Origin: Paramacrobiotus metropolitanus
Lineage: Eukaryota; Tardigrada; Eutardigrada; Parachela; Macrobiotidae
Reading direction: 5' to 3'
Assembly: GCF_019649055.1 (NCBI RefSeq)
Contig: NW_026570242.1
Location: 1,364,001-1,428,000, forward strand
DNA: 64,000 nt
Both the position numbers and the translations under genes were made by a program. Under the pieces are notes generated by a model. The model was not told where the DNA came from. It ran no database searches and saw only the letters and a list, made by a program, of their open reading frames with translations. The stretch's first letter is position 1. The number at the start of each line of letters is the position of its first letter. Positions 50,166 through 60,125 of this stretch are shown here, piece by piece.

Positions 50166-50379
50166 CGGGTTTTAAGCTTTTGCAGCCCCTCAAACCTGTG
50201 CTTCTGCGCGTTTGTCCTTACCAAGTTTCGGAAACTTAGTACCTTCACCTGTGAAAACCTTCGACTGATAAACCGGATCCCAGCTTCAGCATTGCTCCTT
50301 ATTAAGCTTCCAAACATTAGTTCTTTAAGAAACCTGATAACTTTAATCTACTTACCGGAACCGTCTTTTAAGCCTTTAG

Positions 50380-51010
50380 TAACCGAAAATCCCGCGTGCG
50401 GTACCTGCCCTTTTAAGCCTTTGGTCACGAAAGGCTACGCGTGTAGTAACCGCCTTTTTGAGCTTGGTCACGAAAGGCTACGCGTGTAGTAACCGCCTTT
50501 TGAGCCTTTGATCACGGAAGACCACGCGCGTGGTACCCGCCATTTTGAGCCTTTGGTCACCGAAGGCCACGCGTGCGGTACCCGCCTTTTTGAGCCTTTG
50601 GTCACCGAAGGCCGCGCGTGTGGTACCCGCCCGTTTGAGCTTTTGGTCACAAAAGGCTACGCGTGTAGTACCCGCCTTTTTGAGCCTTTGGTCACCGAAA
50701 GCCAGGCGTGTGGTACCCGCGTTTTTGACATTGATAACCGAAGTCCGCGCGCGTGGTACCCGCTTTTTTGAGCCTTTTGGTCACGAAAGGCTACGCGTGT
50801 AGTGCCCGCCTTTTTGAGCCTTTGCTCACCGAAGGTCTCGCGTGTGGTACGTTTTAACCCTACGGTCACCGAACGCCTTTTAAGCCTTTGGTCACCGACG
50901 GTTTTCTAAGTCTTTGTCCACTGAAGGCCTGTTAGGCTTTTGGTCACCGAAGGCCTTTTAATTTAAGCCTTTGGTCACTGAAGGCCTTTTAAGCCTTTGG
51001 TCACTGATGG
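50380..51010. repeat. A array, 45-bp unit, downstream of L2
   Basis: About ten regular units of 45 bp carry GGTCACCGAAGGC, ACGCGTG and GGTACCCGCC, followed leftward of promoter L2 by shorter, decayed units (50,870-51,010). Because 45 is a multiple of three, frames stay open on both strands (for example 50,508-50,771 on + encoding a 15-residue repeat with FEPLVTEGHACGT). The frame is not conserved in the inverted array at 58.9-59.4 kb, so coding is unlikely. Confidence 0.85.
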
Positions 51011-51057
51011 CGTTTAGACCCACACTTTTAAGCCGTTTGTAACTGTGGGCCGCGTCA

Positions 51058-51079
51058 GCGCGGCGCATAAGCGCCGCGC
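51058..51079 (-). promoter_or_regulatory. GC hairpin downstream of module L2
   Basis: Stem GCGCGGCG/CGCCGCGC with a six-base loop. Read on the minus strand it matches the other five copies at nearly every base. Confidence 0.8.
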
Positions 51080-51084
51080 GTCCT

Positions 51085-51190
51085 GCTTGTCCAGTTTATT
51101 AAAGCAGGATTCTCTGTGCGAGACCGATCCCGCCTCCAAATCTGATTGGCCAGAACCAGCCTTACGTTTCCGATTGGCCAGGACAACCTT
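51085..51190 (-). promoter_or_regulatory. Promoter-like module L2
   Basis: On the minus strand: GGCCAATCGGA and GGCCAATCAGA, then TTTGGAGGCGGG, then CTTTAATAAAC, then the hairpin at 51,079-51,058. Confidence 0.6.
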
Positions 51191-51279
51191 TCGGCCTTCA
51201 CGCTTTTAACTCTCACTAAGCTTACCAGTCCTACCTTTAGCCTTAGCCTTACTAAGGTTTCGAAACCTAAGTACTTTAG

Positions 51280-51640
51280 AGCCACCATATCTACCAGATC
51301 AGCCAGAACTACAGATCAGCCTGAACTACCAGATTAGCCAGATCAGCCAGAGCAGCAAGATCAGCCAGAACAACCAGATCTACCAGAACAAACAAATTAA
51401 CCATTTGATCAGCCAGAACAACCAGTCCTACCTTTCAGCCTTTGCCATGCTAAGGTTTCGAAACCTTAGTGTCAATACAAACTTTTGCTTGATTAGCCAG
51501 AGCTAACAGATCTACCAGATCAGCCAAATAAACCAAAACTACAAAAAGCCAGAACTACCATATCAGCCAGAACTACTAGATCAGCCAGAACTACCAGATC
51601 AACCAGAAATAGCAGATCAGCCAGAACTACCACGAGCTGT
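51280..51640. repeat. B array, 18-bp unit (left half)
   Basis: Degenerate units of the AGATCAGCCAGAACTACC type, split by a palindrome at 51,450-51,469. It is the inverse of the arrays at 58.2-58.6 kb. Confidence 0.8.
51450..51469. repeat. 20-bp perfect palindrome, exact copy 1
   Basis: CTAAGGTTTCGAAACCTTAG, identical to its own complement; a recurring boundary element in the block. Confidence 0.9.
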
Positions 51641-51839
51641 AAAGCCCTTTAGACTTTTTGATTTCATCCGATGAACTAGATACTCCCTTCGGCTTGGGTC
51701 CTTACTAAGCTTCGAAACCTTAGTACCGGATTTCCCAGACCAACCAGAGTGCCAGATCGACCAGATTGCCTGATTAAACTTTACATCCAGACCAATTCTT
51801 ACAAACTTTTCAAAAACTTTGAGGACCTACTTTTTTAGG

Positions 51840-52165
51840 TTTTTGGTCTCCAAAAATCATGCGTGTGGTACCCCCCTTTTAAAGCCTTTTATAACCGAAG
51901 GCCACGTGTGCGGTACCCACCCTATTAGGCTTTTGGTCACAGAAGGCCACGCGTGCGGTACCCGCCCTTTTAAGCCTTTGGTCACCGAAAGCCACGCGTG
52001 CGGTCCCCGAACTTCAAAACCTGTGTTCAACGAAGGCCACGAGTGCGGTACCCGCCTTTTTACGTTTTTGGTCACCGAAGCCCACGCGTGCGGTTCTCGT
52101 CCTTCTGAACCTGTGGTCACCGAAGGCCACGCGAGCGGTACCTACCTTTTAAAGCCTTTCGAAAG
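51840..52165. repeat. A array, 45-bp unit, downstream of L3
   Basis: About seven units related to those at 50.4-51.0 kb. A frame on + (51,819-52,169) stays open through the array for the same arithmetic reason. Confidence 0.85.
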
Positions 52166-52299
52166 CTAATGTGTTTGTGTTTGCTTCTTCAGGCTAATCT
52201 TATTGAGTTTTTGATAGACGTGCTTAGCATATAAAGCTGTTTTACCTGAATTCGTTGTTGCAAAAATCACCAGCTGACTGGAACAGCCTTTGCACTGCA

Positions 52300-52321
52300 G
52301 CGCGGCGCGTAAGCGCCGCGC
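52300..52321 (-). promoter_or_regulatory. GC hairpin downstream of module L3
   Basis: Complementary strand is identical to the right-half consensus copies (stem GCGCGGCG, loop CTTACG). Confidence 0.85.
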
Positions 52322-52400
52322 GCTGTGCTTGTCCAGTTTATTAAAGCAGGACTCTCTGTTCGGACAGATCCCGCCTCCAAGCCTTTCTAATTGGCCAGAA
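52322..52400 (-). promoter_or_regulatory. Promoter-like module L3
   Basis: On the minus strand: GGCCAATTAGAAAGG, then TTGGAGGCGGG, then CTTTAATAAACTGG, then the hairpin. Confidence 0.6.
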
Positions 52401-52540
52401 CCGGTCGTACGGCTTTTAGGCCTGCACAGCCTTTTTACCTTCGTTGCTATCAGGCAAAAGCCTTTACTTAGCTTTCGAAACCTTAGTACCTGTACGAATT
52501 TTTACTTTATTAACCAGGTCTGCTGGATCTTACCTTCAGC

Positions 52541-52560
52541 CTAAGGTTTCGAAACCTTAG
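52541..52560. repeat. 20-bp perfect palindrome, exact copy 2
   Basis: CTAAGGTTTCGAAACCTTAG; it directly ends the minus-strand B-array frame that runs from 52,846. Confidence 0.9.
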
Positions 52561-52569
52561 TGTCTGTAC

Positions 52570-52840
52570 GGGCGTTTAGTTGATTTGCCAGAAACAGCAG
52601 ATCAGCCAAATCTGCCAGATAAACTAGAACTGCCAGATCAGCCAAAACTACTAGAATCACCAGATCAGCCAGAACTACCAAATCTGCCAGAACCACCAGA
52701 TCCACCAGACGACACAGAGCTACCAAATAAGCCAGATGAACCAAAACTCGCAGGTCAGCCAGACCTACCTGATGAACTAGAAGAACCAGGTCTACCAGAT
52801 CAGCCAGAAATACCAAATCTGCAGATCTGCCTAAATTTAA
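52570..52840. repeat. B array, 18-bp unit (52.6-52.8 kb)
   Basis: Units of the CAGATCAGCCAGAACTACC type. The minus strand is open for 101 codons through it, encoding a hydrophobic hexapeptide-like repeat (LADLVVLADLVVL) ending KVSKP at the palindrome. Confidence 0.8.
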
Positions 52841-53424
52841 GGTCAAGAATTAGCAGCCCCTCCAGATCGGGCTGCACTACCAGTTCATCCAGAACCATCC
52901 AGAAGTGCCGTGCCGACTCACTAACATTTTAAATGTTCGTTCTTTAGAAAGCTTCGTAAAACTATGAAGTTCTTAAAACCTTAATGAAACTTTCCCGCAC
53001 CATAACGCAGCCAATACCTTTGCGTGCGGTACCATCCACATCGTCGAAATGGTCGCATAATCCCGTACCCAGCATTCTGTACGCATGCGTTGCAGTGCAC
53101 CTGTACAATACGAACCGGATCATTTGCACTCAGTCGTACAGTGCATTGCGCTGCTTGCGTACTGAATGTGGATATGTTGCGTATGCGACCATTACGTCTT
53201 AAGCCGTAGTTTCTATACAAGTCCGGAAGCAAAATTTTGGAGAAGCGAATTTTTTGGTCAGGAATGTGTCGGGCAGCAGGTTGTGTAAATCAGCAGTATG
53301 TCGATCAGCAATTTTCTGGGAGCAAGGAATCAGGGAATTCAGAAGCTGCCGCTTTGTGCCTCGGCACTATGGCCACGACAGACGCAGTTCGTGCATCAAA
53401 TAATGAATACGAGCAACGACAGCG

Positions 53425-53441
53425 GCGCTACGCGCCGCGGT
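53425..53441 (+). repeat. Shortened GC hairpin
   Basis: A version of the hairpin lacking outer stem bases and one loop base. No promoter-like boxes were recognised upstream of it. Confidence 0.5.
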
Positions 53442-53539
53442 ATCCACCGAAGGCTGCGATGCCGCCTTTTATTGTTGTGTGGTTACAGTCGCGTGGTAAC
53501 GTTGCGCTGCTAACTTTCGCGCGCTTGCGTTATATCCCT

Positions 53540-54480
53540 TAGTTTCGCTTGGTTGCGTTACGCCGGTTACACTCGCATGCTCAAGGTAGGCCCCTCGCAT
53601 GGTTACTATACATCGCATACTCTCCTGTGCTCACCTTCCGCCGCTCACGTTCTTTTGGTAACTCTGCGCCGCTTACTCTCTGGTGGTTACTTTGCGCCGC
53701 TTACTCTTTCGTGGTTACATTACGGCGCTCACTCTCTTGTGGTTACGTTACGTCGCTCACTCTCTTGTGGTTATTTGCGCCGCTTACTCTCTTGTGGTTA
53801 CGTTACGGCTCTCAATTTGTTGTGACTGCTCTGCGCCGCTTACTCTCGTGGTTACTTTACGCCGCTCGCTCTCTTGTGGTTACTTTGTGCTGCTAACTCT
53901 CTTGTGGTTACGTTACGCCGCTAAATTTCTTGTTGTTACTTTACGCCGCTCACTCTCTTGTAGTTAAGTTACGCCGCTCACTCTCTTGTGGTTACGTTAC
54001 GCAGCTCACTCTCTTCAGGTTACTACACATCGCTTACTTGCCTGTGCTCAGGTTACGCCGCTTACTCTCTTGTGGTTACTTTGCGCTGATTACTCTCTTG
54101 TGGATACGTTACGCCGCTCACTCTCCTGTGCTCACCTTCCGCCGCTCACTTTCTTGTGGTTACGTTACGTCGCTCACTTTCCCGTGTTTACGTTACGCTC
54201 CTCACTCTTTTCTAGTTACTCTACATGGCTTATTTTTCTGTGCTCACGTTACGCCGCTTACTCTCTTGTGGTTAGTTTGCGCCGCTTGCTCGTGCGCTTT
54301 CGTTACGTCGCTTACTCTCGCGTACCTACGTTACGCCGATTACTCTCTTGCGGTTGCGTTACGCCGCTCACTCTCTTCTGGTTACTTTGCTCCAGTTATT
54401 CTGTTGTGGTTACGTTACGTCGCTTACCTTCGTGTGCTCACGTTACGCCACTTACTCTTGCGTGATTTCATAACGCCATT
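53540..54480. repeat. Tandem array of a 28-bp unit (about 33 copies)
   Basis: The unit is of the form CTCACTCTCTTGTGGTTACG plus TTACGCCG. Because 28 is not a multiple of three, each frame cycles every 84 bp. This leaves two overlapping frames open for 480-600 bp (53,930-54,526 and 53,986-54,465). They encode Leu/Ser/Arg-rich repeats and I do not regard them as genes. Confidence 0.9.
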
Positions 54481-54529
54481 TACTTTTTTGGGTTTAATTT
54501 CTGAGAGCCACCCGTATACTATCTGAGAG

Positions 54530-55310
54530 CCACCCTTAATTCGCTTAGTAAGTTTACTGAGCAGGTTCACTATGTTTATTGAGTTTTTTCAATAAGTGCT
54601 CCATGTTTAATAAGTTATATCCGCTATAGCATTTTTGTTTGGCAAGCTGTTCGGTAAGTTAATTTTGTTTAGTTTAGCAGGTTAGTTACATTAATGAGTT
54701 GGATTAGTAATTTTAATTCGCTTAGTGAAGTGTCGAGCAGATTTACTTTGTTTATTCAGTTAATTCAATGGGTTAACGGTGCTGTAAATTACGTACTTTA
54801 TAGCAATTCGTTGGTTCAATTAGTTATAGCTTAGTTTATTTGAAATATTTTATTAATTTTATTTTATTTTATTTAGGTTGGTTTTTTGTATTTTATTCAG
54901 TATATTTATTTTATTTTATTTGTTTAATTTTAATTATTTTAAAAATTGCAATTAATCGAGTTAACTGAATTTAGTTAGTAAGAAATTAGTTACTTTATTA
55001 AATTATTCATCAGTTATTTATCTAATTCCGATATTTTGTTTTAATTTATTTTATTTGATTTATTTAATGAGTTTGATTTATTTAGTGGGAAATTAACGAA
55101 GTAATCTAGTTTAATTCAATAAGATGTTCAGTAAATTAGGTTCTGTAGTAAGTCTAGTAAGTCCGTATATTAAGTTAAATTTGCTTAGTAAGTGTATTCA
55201 GCAGGTTTATTTTGTAATTTGTTTCAGTAAGTTCACTTTGTCTAGTAATTAATTAAATAGGTTCAGATGTTTATTAAGTTTAGTAGGTCGGTTTAGTTAG
55301 TTTTGGTTTA
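54530..55310. other. AT-rich DNA with short TTAGTAAGTT-like repetition
   Basis: No gene is visible. The sequence is low-complexity and rich in TTTATT and GTTTAGTAAGTT. It separates the 28-bp and 30-bp arrays and marks the middle of the divergent block. Confidence 0.6.
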
Positions 55311-55319
55311 GTCGGTTCA

Positions 55320-55790
55320 CTAAGGTTTTTGGTGGGGTTCAATCAGTTCACTAACTTTTCGGTTGGTTTCAGTTGGTTCAGTAAGGTCTTGGTTGGGTTC
55401 ACTCGGTTAACTAACTTTTCGGCTGGGTTCAGTTGGTTCAGTAAGGATTATGTTGGGTTCAGTTGGTTTAGTAACTTTTTGGTTGGGTTCAGTCGGTTCA
55501 CTGAAGATAAGGTTGGTTTCGGCTATTTCAGCAAGGTTTCAGTTGGGTTCAGTGGGTTCACTAACTTGATCAGTTGCTTCAGTGAGATTTTGGTTGGGTA
55601 CAATCGCTTCACTAAGGATTAGGTTGGGTTCAGTCGGTTCACTTACTTTTCGGTTGGGTTAAGATAGTTCAGTAAGGTTTTGGTTGGGTTCAGTCGGTTC
55701 ACGGAAGATTAGGTTGGGTTCGGCTGGTTCAGAAAGTTTTTAGTTGGGTTCAGTGGGTTCACTAACTTCTCGGTTGCGTTCAGCTGGTTC
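55320..55790. repeat. Tandem array of a 30-bp unit (about 16 copies)
   Basis: The unit is of the form GTTGGGTTCAGTCGGTTCAC plus TAACTTTTCG. On + a frame stays open for 97 codons (55,329-55,622) and encodes a Phe/Gly-rich decapeptide repeat (VGFSWFSK type). Coding is unproven. Confidence 0.88.
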
Positions 55791-55884
55791 ATTGTGTTTA
55801 ATAAGTGTGTTCAGCAGGTTCACTACAGTTTGTGAATTTGTCCAGTAGGTTCACTTCGTTTAGTATGTATTTTGGTTTTGACCA

Positions 55885-55945
55885 ATGAGAGCGATTTGGA
55901 GGCGGTCGCGTTACGACTCCTTCCGCTTAATATGTACAAGCACAG
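55885..55945 (+). promoter_or_regulatory. Promoter-like module R1
   Basis: GACCAATGAGAG, TTTGGAGGCGG, CTTAATATG, then the hairpin at 55,947. The leader after it resembles that after R3. Confidence 0.6.
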
Positions 55946-55946
55946 C

Positions 55947-55968
55947 GCGCGGCGCTTACGCGCCGCGC
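55947..55968 (+). promoter_or_regulatory. GC hairpin downstream of R1
   Basis: Consensus 22-nt copy; stem GCGCGGCG/CGCCGCGC, loop CTTACG. Confidence 0.85.
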
Positions 55969-56089
55969 TGCGGTGTAAGGGCTGTTTCGGTCAGCCAACA
56001 ATTCCAAGTAAACAGGTTTCTAAATTTCAGTGGAATCGAAGGGGTTTTCGTCGAAGCCAGGTTGACACAGAAAGGCTTTAGCTGCGGAA

Positions 56090-56960
56090 GATTGAAAAAG
56101 TGGATTCCGCAAACGCACATTTCGGTTGCAAAACCCTAGATGGTAACATCTGGCACATGCACCTTTTAGATACAAAGCCTGAAAGTTTTTTTCCGGCACA
56201 CGCACCTTTCAGATACACAGCCTAAACTTGTGGATCCCACACCGACCTTTCAGCTTCAAAGCTGAAAAGGTTTTATCCGGCACACGCACGTTTCCGCTAC
56301 AACGCCAAAAGGTTTCATTCGACACACGCACCTTTTAGCAACAGAGCCTTAAAGGTATCATCCGGTACACGCACCTTTCAGTTACACAGCCTAAAAGTAT
56401 GAATCAAACCCACCTATCAGTTACAAAACCGAAAAGGTTTCATCTGGCACACGCACCTTTCAGTTAAAATGCCTGAAGGTTTCATCCTGCACATGCACCT
56501 TTCAATTATACAGCCTAAAGGTATGAATCGCACCCACCTATCAGTTACAAAGCCTAAAATGTTTCATCCGGCGAACACGCCTTACAGTTACACAGCCTGG
56601 AACTATGGATGCCGCACACGCACCTTTCAGAAACAAATCCTAAAGGTTTCATCCCGCACATGAACCTTTTAATTTTAAAGTCTAAAAAAGCTTTATGCGG
56701 TACACGCGCCTTTGGTCACACAGCCTAAAAGTATGTATCCCATATGTCGCTTTTCAGTTACAAAGCCCAAATGGTTTCATCCGGCACACGCAACTTTCAG
56801 TTATTCAGGCTAAAAGTATGGATTCCGAACACGCACCTGTCAAGTGCAAAGCCTAAAAGGTTTGATCCGCCACGTACGCCTTTCGGATACAAAGACTAAA
56901 CAAGTTGGTCCCGCACACCCACCTTTCGGGGCAGAACCCTAGTTCGCGGCAACCCGCAAA
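56090..56960. repeat. D array, 43-46-bp unit, about 18 copies
   Basis: Units carry CCGGCACACGCACCTTTCAG, TTACAAAGCC and TAAAAGGTTTCAT. Unit length varies by a few bases, so no frame is maintained. It follows the leader of module R1. Confidence 0.88.
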
Positions 56961-57204
56961 ACGCACCTTTCGAGTTAAATCGTTTCCAAAGCTTAGTCAG
57001 TTTAGAAGCGAAACTGATAGTGTTGATGATCTGGTAGTTCTGGATGATCTGGTTGTTCTGGCTGATCTAGTATTTTTGTGTGAGCAGGTGAATTCGGCTG
57101 AATACGCGAAAGTCTCCTACTGCATAAAGGTTTGAAAACTTAGTGCAGACCATGGTCTTATAGCAATAGTTTGAAGGCTGTGAACTCTTAAAAGCTTTAC
57201 AGGC

Positions 57205-57250
57205 GGTTCTGGCCAGTTAGAAAGGTTCGGTGGCGGTCGGGTGACACGCA
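57205..57250 (+). promoter_or_regulatory. Degenerate promoter-like module R2
   Basis: GGCCAGTTAGAAAGG followed by TTCGGTGGCGG; the TTTAATA box and the hairpin are absent. Confidence 0.35.
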
Positions 57251-57444
57251 TACTGCGTGGATTGCGCTTGGTTTTGGACGATTTGGCTGATCTAACAGTT
57301 CTGGCTCATCCGGTAGTTCTAGGTAGTCTGGTAGTTTTGCCCGATATGGTACAGTAGTTCTCGTTTATCTGGCTGATCTGGTAGTTCTGGCTAATCCGGT
57401 AGATCTGAAGGTTCTGGCTAATCGAATAAAAGTTTACACAGGCT

Positions 57445-57464
57445 CTAAGGTTTCGAAACCTTAG
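57445..57464. repeat. 20-bp perfect palindrome, exact copy 3
   Basis: CTAAGGTTTCGAAACCTTAG. A one-base variant follows near 57,538. Confidence 0.9.
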
Positions 57465-57711
57465 TAAAGGCGTCGGCAATTTGGTAATTATGGCAGATCT
57501 AATTAAATTGGCTAATCATTTAAGGATTTGCTACGGTACTAAGGTTTCGAAAACTTAGTCAGGACCAAAGCTGGAGGAAGCATCTAGTTAATCGGTCTGA
57601 TCTGGTTGGTCAGGCAAGTTAGTACAGATACTAACGTTTTGAAAGCTTAGTATGGCAAACACGTAAAATTTCATGTTTGGAAAGCAGTAAAAGCTTAAAA
57701 GCCGTACACTA

Positions 57712-57815
57712 AGATCTGGCCAATCAGAAAGGTAAGGCTTGTTCTGGCGAATCAGATTTGGAGACGGGATCAGTCTCGCACAGAGAATCCTGGTTTAATA
57801 AACTGGACAAGCACA
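57712..57815 (+). promoter_or_regulatory. Promoter-like module R3
   Basis: GGCCAATCAGAAAGG, a second GCGAATCAGA, TTTGGAGACGGG, GGTTTAATAAACTGG, then the hairpin at 57,818. The inverse of L2 with high similarity. Confidence 0.6.
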
Positions 57816-57817
57816 GC

Positions 57818-57839
57818 GCGCGGCGCTTACGCGCCGCGC
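57818..57839 (+). promoter_or_regulatory. GC hairpin downstream of R3
   Basis: Consensus 22-nt copy; stem GCGCGGCG/CGCCGCGC, loop CTTACG. Confidence 0.85.
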
Positions 57840-58199
57840 TGCAGTGCAAAGGTTGGTCCTGTCAGCTGCTTCTTTTAGCTAAAGAATTCCATGTCAACAG
57901 GTTTTATAAGTTGTAGTAAAATTGTAGGGGTTTCAGCCGGGGCCAGGTTTGCACAGAAGGGCTTCAGCTGCGAAGAATTAAAACAGCGGATTCTGCCAAC
58001 CCACCTTCAGTTACAAAGCCGAGAAGGTTTCATCCGGCACACGCACCTTTCAGTTACACAGTTTAAATGGTATCAACCTGCCCACGCACCTTTCAATTAC
58101 AAAGCCTAAAAGATTTCATCCGGCACGCGCACCTTTCAGTTACACAGTTTAAAAGGTTTCATCCGGGATCTGGTTCATCGGATGAACGTCTTCAGAAAG

Positions 58200-58615
58200 T
58201 CTAAACGTCTTTACAGCGCGCGGTAGTTCTGGCTGATCGGGCAGTTCTGGTTGATCTGGTAGTTCTGGTTGATCTGATAGTTCTGGGCTTATTGGTGGTT
58301 CTGGTCGATCGGGTAGTTCTGGTTGATCTGGTAGTTTTGTTTATTCTGGCTAATCTAGCTAATTTTGTAATTCTGGCTGGTCTGGTTGTTCTGGTTGATC
58401 TGGTAGTTCTGGTTGATCTGGTAGTTCTGCGTTTATTGGTAGTTCTGGTTGATCGGGTAGTTCTGGCTGATCTGGTAGTTTTGCTTTATCTGGCTGATCT
58501 AGCTAATCTGGTAGTTCTGGCTGGTCTGGTTGTTCTTGTTGATCTGGTGGTTCTAGTTGATCTGGTGGTTCTGGTTTATCTGACGGTTCTGGTGGTTCTG
58601 GCTACTCAAGTAAAA
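58200..58615. repeat. B array, 18-bp unit (right half)
   Basis: Units of CTGGTTGATCTGGTAGTT. On + a frame of 118 codons (58,292-58,648) runs through it, encoding a hydrophobic LVVLVD repeat, and ends KVSKP at the palindrome, just as the inverted array at 52.6-52.8 kb does. Confidence 0.85.
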
Positions 58616-58628
58616 GTCTGTAAAGGCA

Positions 58629-58648
58629 CTAAGGTTTCGAAACCTTAG
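58629..58648. repeat. 20-bp perfect palindrome, exact copy 4
   Basis: CTAAGGTTTCGAAACCTTAG, at the end of the B-array frame. Confidence 0.9.
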
Positions 58649-58767
58649 TAAGGCAAGGGCTGAAGGTAGGTCTGGTTGTTCTGGCTGATCAGTTAAATGT
58701 TCGTACAGGCACTATGGTTAGGAAAGCTTAGTAAGAGTTTAACGCTTGAAAGCCAAAGGGTTGATTC

Positions 58768-58860
58768 TGGCCAATAGGAAACGTAAGGCTGGTTATGGCC
58801 AATCAGAAAGGTTTGGAGGCGGGTGGGTGACCCACAGACATCTCTGCTTTAATATAAGAG
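58768..58860 (+). promoter_or_regulatory. Promoter-like module R4
   Basis: GGCCAATAGGAAACG and GGCCAATCAGAAAGG, TTTGGAGGCGGG, CTTTAATATAAG, then the hairpin at 58,863. Confidence 0.65.
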
Positions 58861-58862
58861 AC

Positions 58863-58884
58863 GCGCGGCGCTTACGCGCCGCGC
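58863..58884 (+). promoter_or_regulatory. GC hairpin downstream of R4
   Basis: Consensus 22-nt copy; stem GCGCGGCG/CGCCGCGC, loop CTTACG. Confidence 0.85.
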
Positions 58885-58899
58885 TGACGCGGCCTACGG

Positions 58900-59420
58900 T
58901 TTCAAACGGCTTAAAAGTGAAGGTACCGCAAACGTGGCCTTTGATGACCAAAGGCCTAAAAGGGCATGGGTGACCGAAGCCTCAAAAAGCCTTGGTTACC
59001 AAAAGTTTAAAAAGGAGGTACCGCCCGCGTGGTCTTCGGGGCCCAGATGCTTAAAAAACCTTCGGTGACTAAGAGCTAAAACAACATTCAGTGACCAAGG
59101 GCTGAAAAACCTTTCGGTGACCAAAGGCTTAATAAGGCGGGTACCGCACGCGTAGCCTTAGCTGACCAATGGCTTAAAAACCTTTGGTGGGTAAAGGCCC
59201 AATAGGCATTCGGTGATCAAAGGCTTGGAAGGCCTTTGGTTACCAAAGTTTTGAATTGCCTTCGGTGGCCAAAAGCTCAAGAGGCCATCGGTAACCAGAA
59301 GCTTAAATTGCTTTTAATGACCTAAGGCTCAAAAGGCCTTCAGTGACAAAAAACTTAACAGGCCTTCTGGGGTGATAAAAGCTTAATACGGTGGGCCCCG
59401 CACCCGTGGCCTTTGGTGGG
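58900..59420. repeat. A array, right half
   Basis: Decayed units of TTCGGTGACCAAAGGC with GGTACCGC-ACGCGTGGCC, the inverse of the left-half A arrays. No long frame remains. Confidence 0.8.
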
Positions 59421-59964
59421 ATCTGCCAAATCCGATACTAAGCTTTGGAAAGCTTAGTAAAGACTATTGCGTATAGGCTACAGCTTTTTTAAGACTTCCA
59501 GTCTAAAAAGTCGTTCGGCTGCTTTCAGCCAAAAGGTGTTATCCGGCACACGCACCTTTCGGATACAAAAGCTAAACCAATTGATCGCGCACGCGGTTAC
59601 AAAAATCGTGGTTGGGTAAACCGTTTTCCAGAGTAAGCCTTCCAAAGCTCAGCACGATTACTATGCATTCCTTAGTAATCGATATAAACCTTAAAAAACC
59701 TAGTAATTTTACTAAGTTTTCGAAAGTTTAGTCAGCTTGAAATCGAAACTTCTACTGGTTTTTGGTGATCTGTTAGCTTTGGCTGATCTGGTAGTTCTGG
59801 TTGATCAGGTTGTTTTGGCTGATTTGGTAATCTTAGGTGTACAGGTAGATTCAGCTGAATAAGTAAAGCTTGCTACGGTACTGTACTAAGGTTTGAAAAG
59901 CTTAGTGAATACCATGTCGTTAAAGCAATAAGTTCGAAAGGCTGCGAACGCTTAGAAGTTACAG

Positions 59965-60100
59965 GTGGTTTTTGTCAATCAGAAACGAAAGACTGGTTCC
60001 GGCCAATCAGAAAAGCAAGGCTGGTTCCGGCCAATCAGAAAGGTTTGGAGGCGGCCGGTGTTCCAAACAGAGAGTTCTGATTTAATATACTGGACAACCA
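59965..60100 (+). promoter_or_regulatory. Promoter-like module R5
   Basis: Three successive CCAAT-type boxes (GTCAATCAGAAACG, GGCCAATCAGAAAAG, GGCCAATCAGAAAGG), TTTGGAGGCGG, ATTTAATATACTGG, then the hairpin at 60,104. Confidence 0.65.
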
Positions 60101-60103
60101 GGA

Positions 60104-60125
60104 GCGCGGCGCTTACGCGCCGCGC
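60104..60125 (+). promoter_or_regulatory. GC hairpin downstream of R5
   Basis: Consensus 22-nt copy; stem GCGCGGCG/CGCCGCGC, loop CTTACG. A short A array (60,130-60,300) and D-like units follow. Confidence 0.85.

Noticed and set aside
50508-52169. 15-residue peptide repeats in the 45-bp A arrays as a secreted repeat protein
   Set aside because: Frames are open on both strands because the unit is a multiple of three, and the inverted array at 58.9-59.4 kb does not keep a frame.
50380-54480. The short regular repeats resemble a CRISPR array
   Set aside because: Units are directly contiguous and diverged, with no unique spacers of constant length, and the genome is eukaryotic.
53930-54526. 198-codon open frame as a gene
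   Set aside because: It is produced by a 28-bp satellite; an overlapping frame is equally open and the composition is pure repeat.
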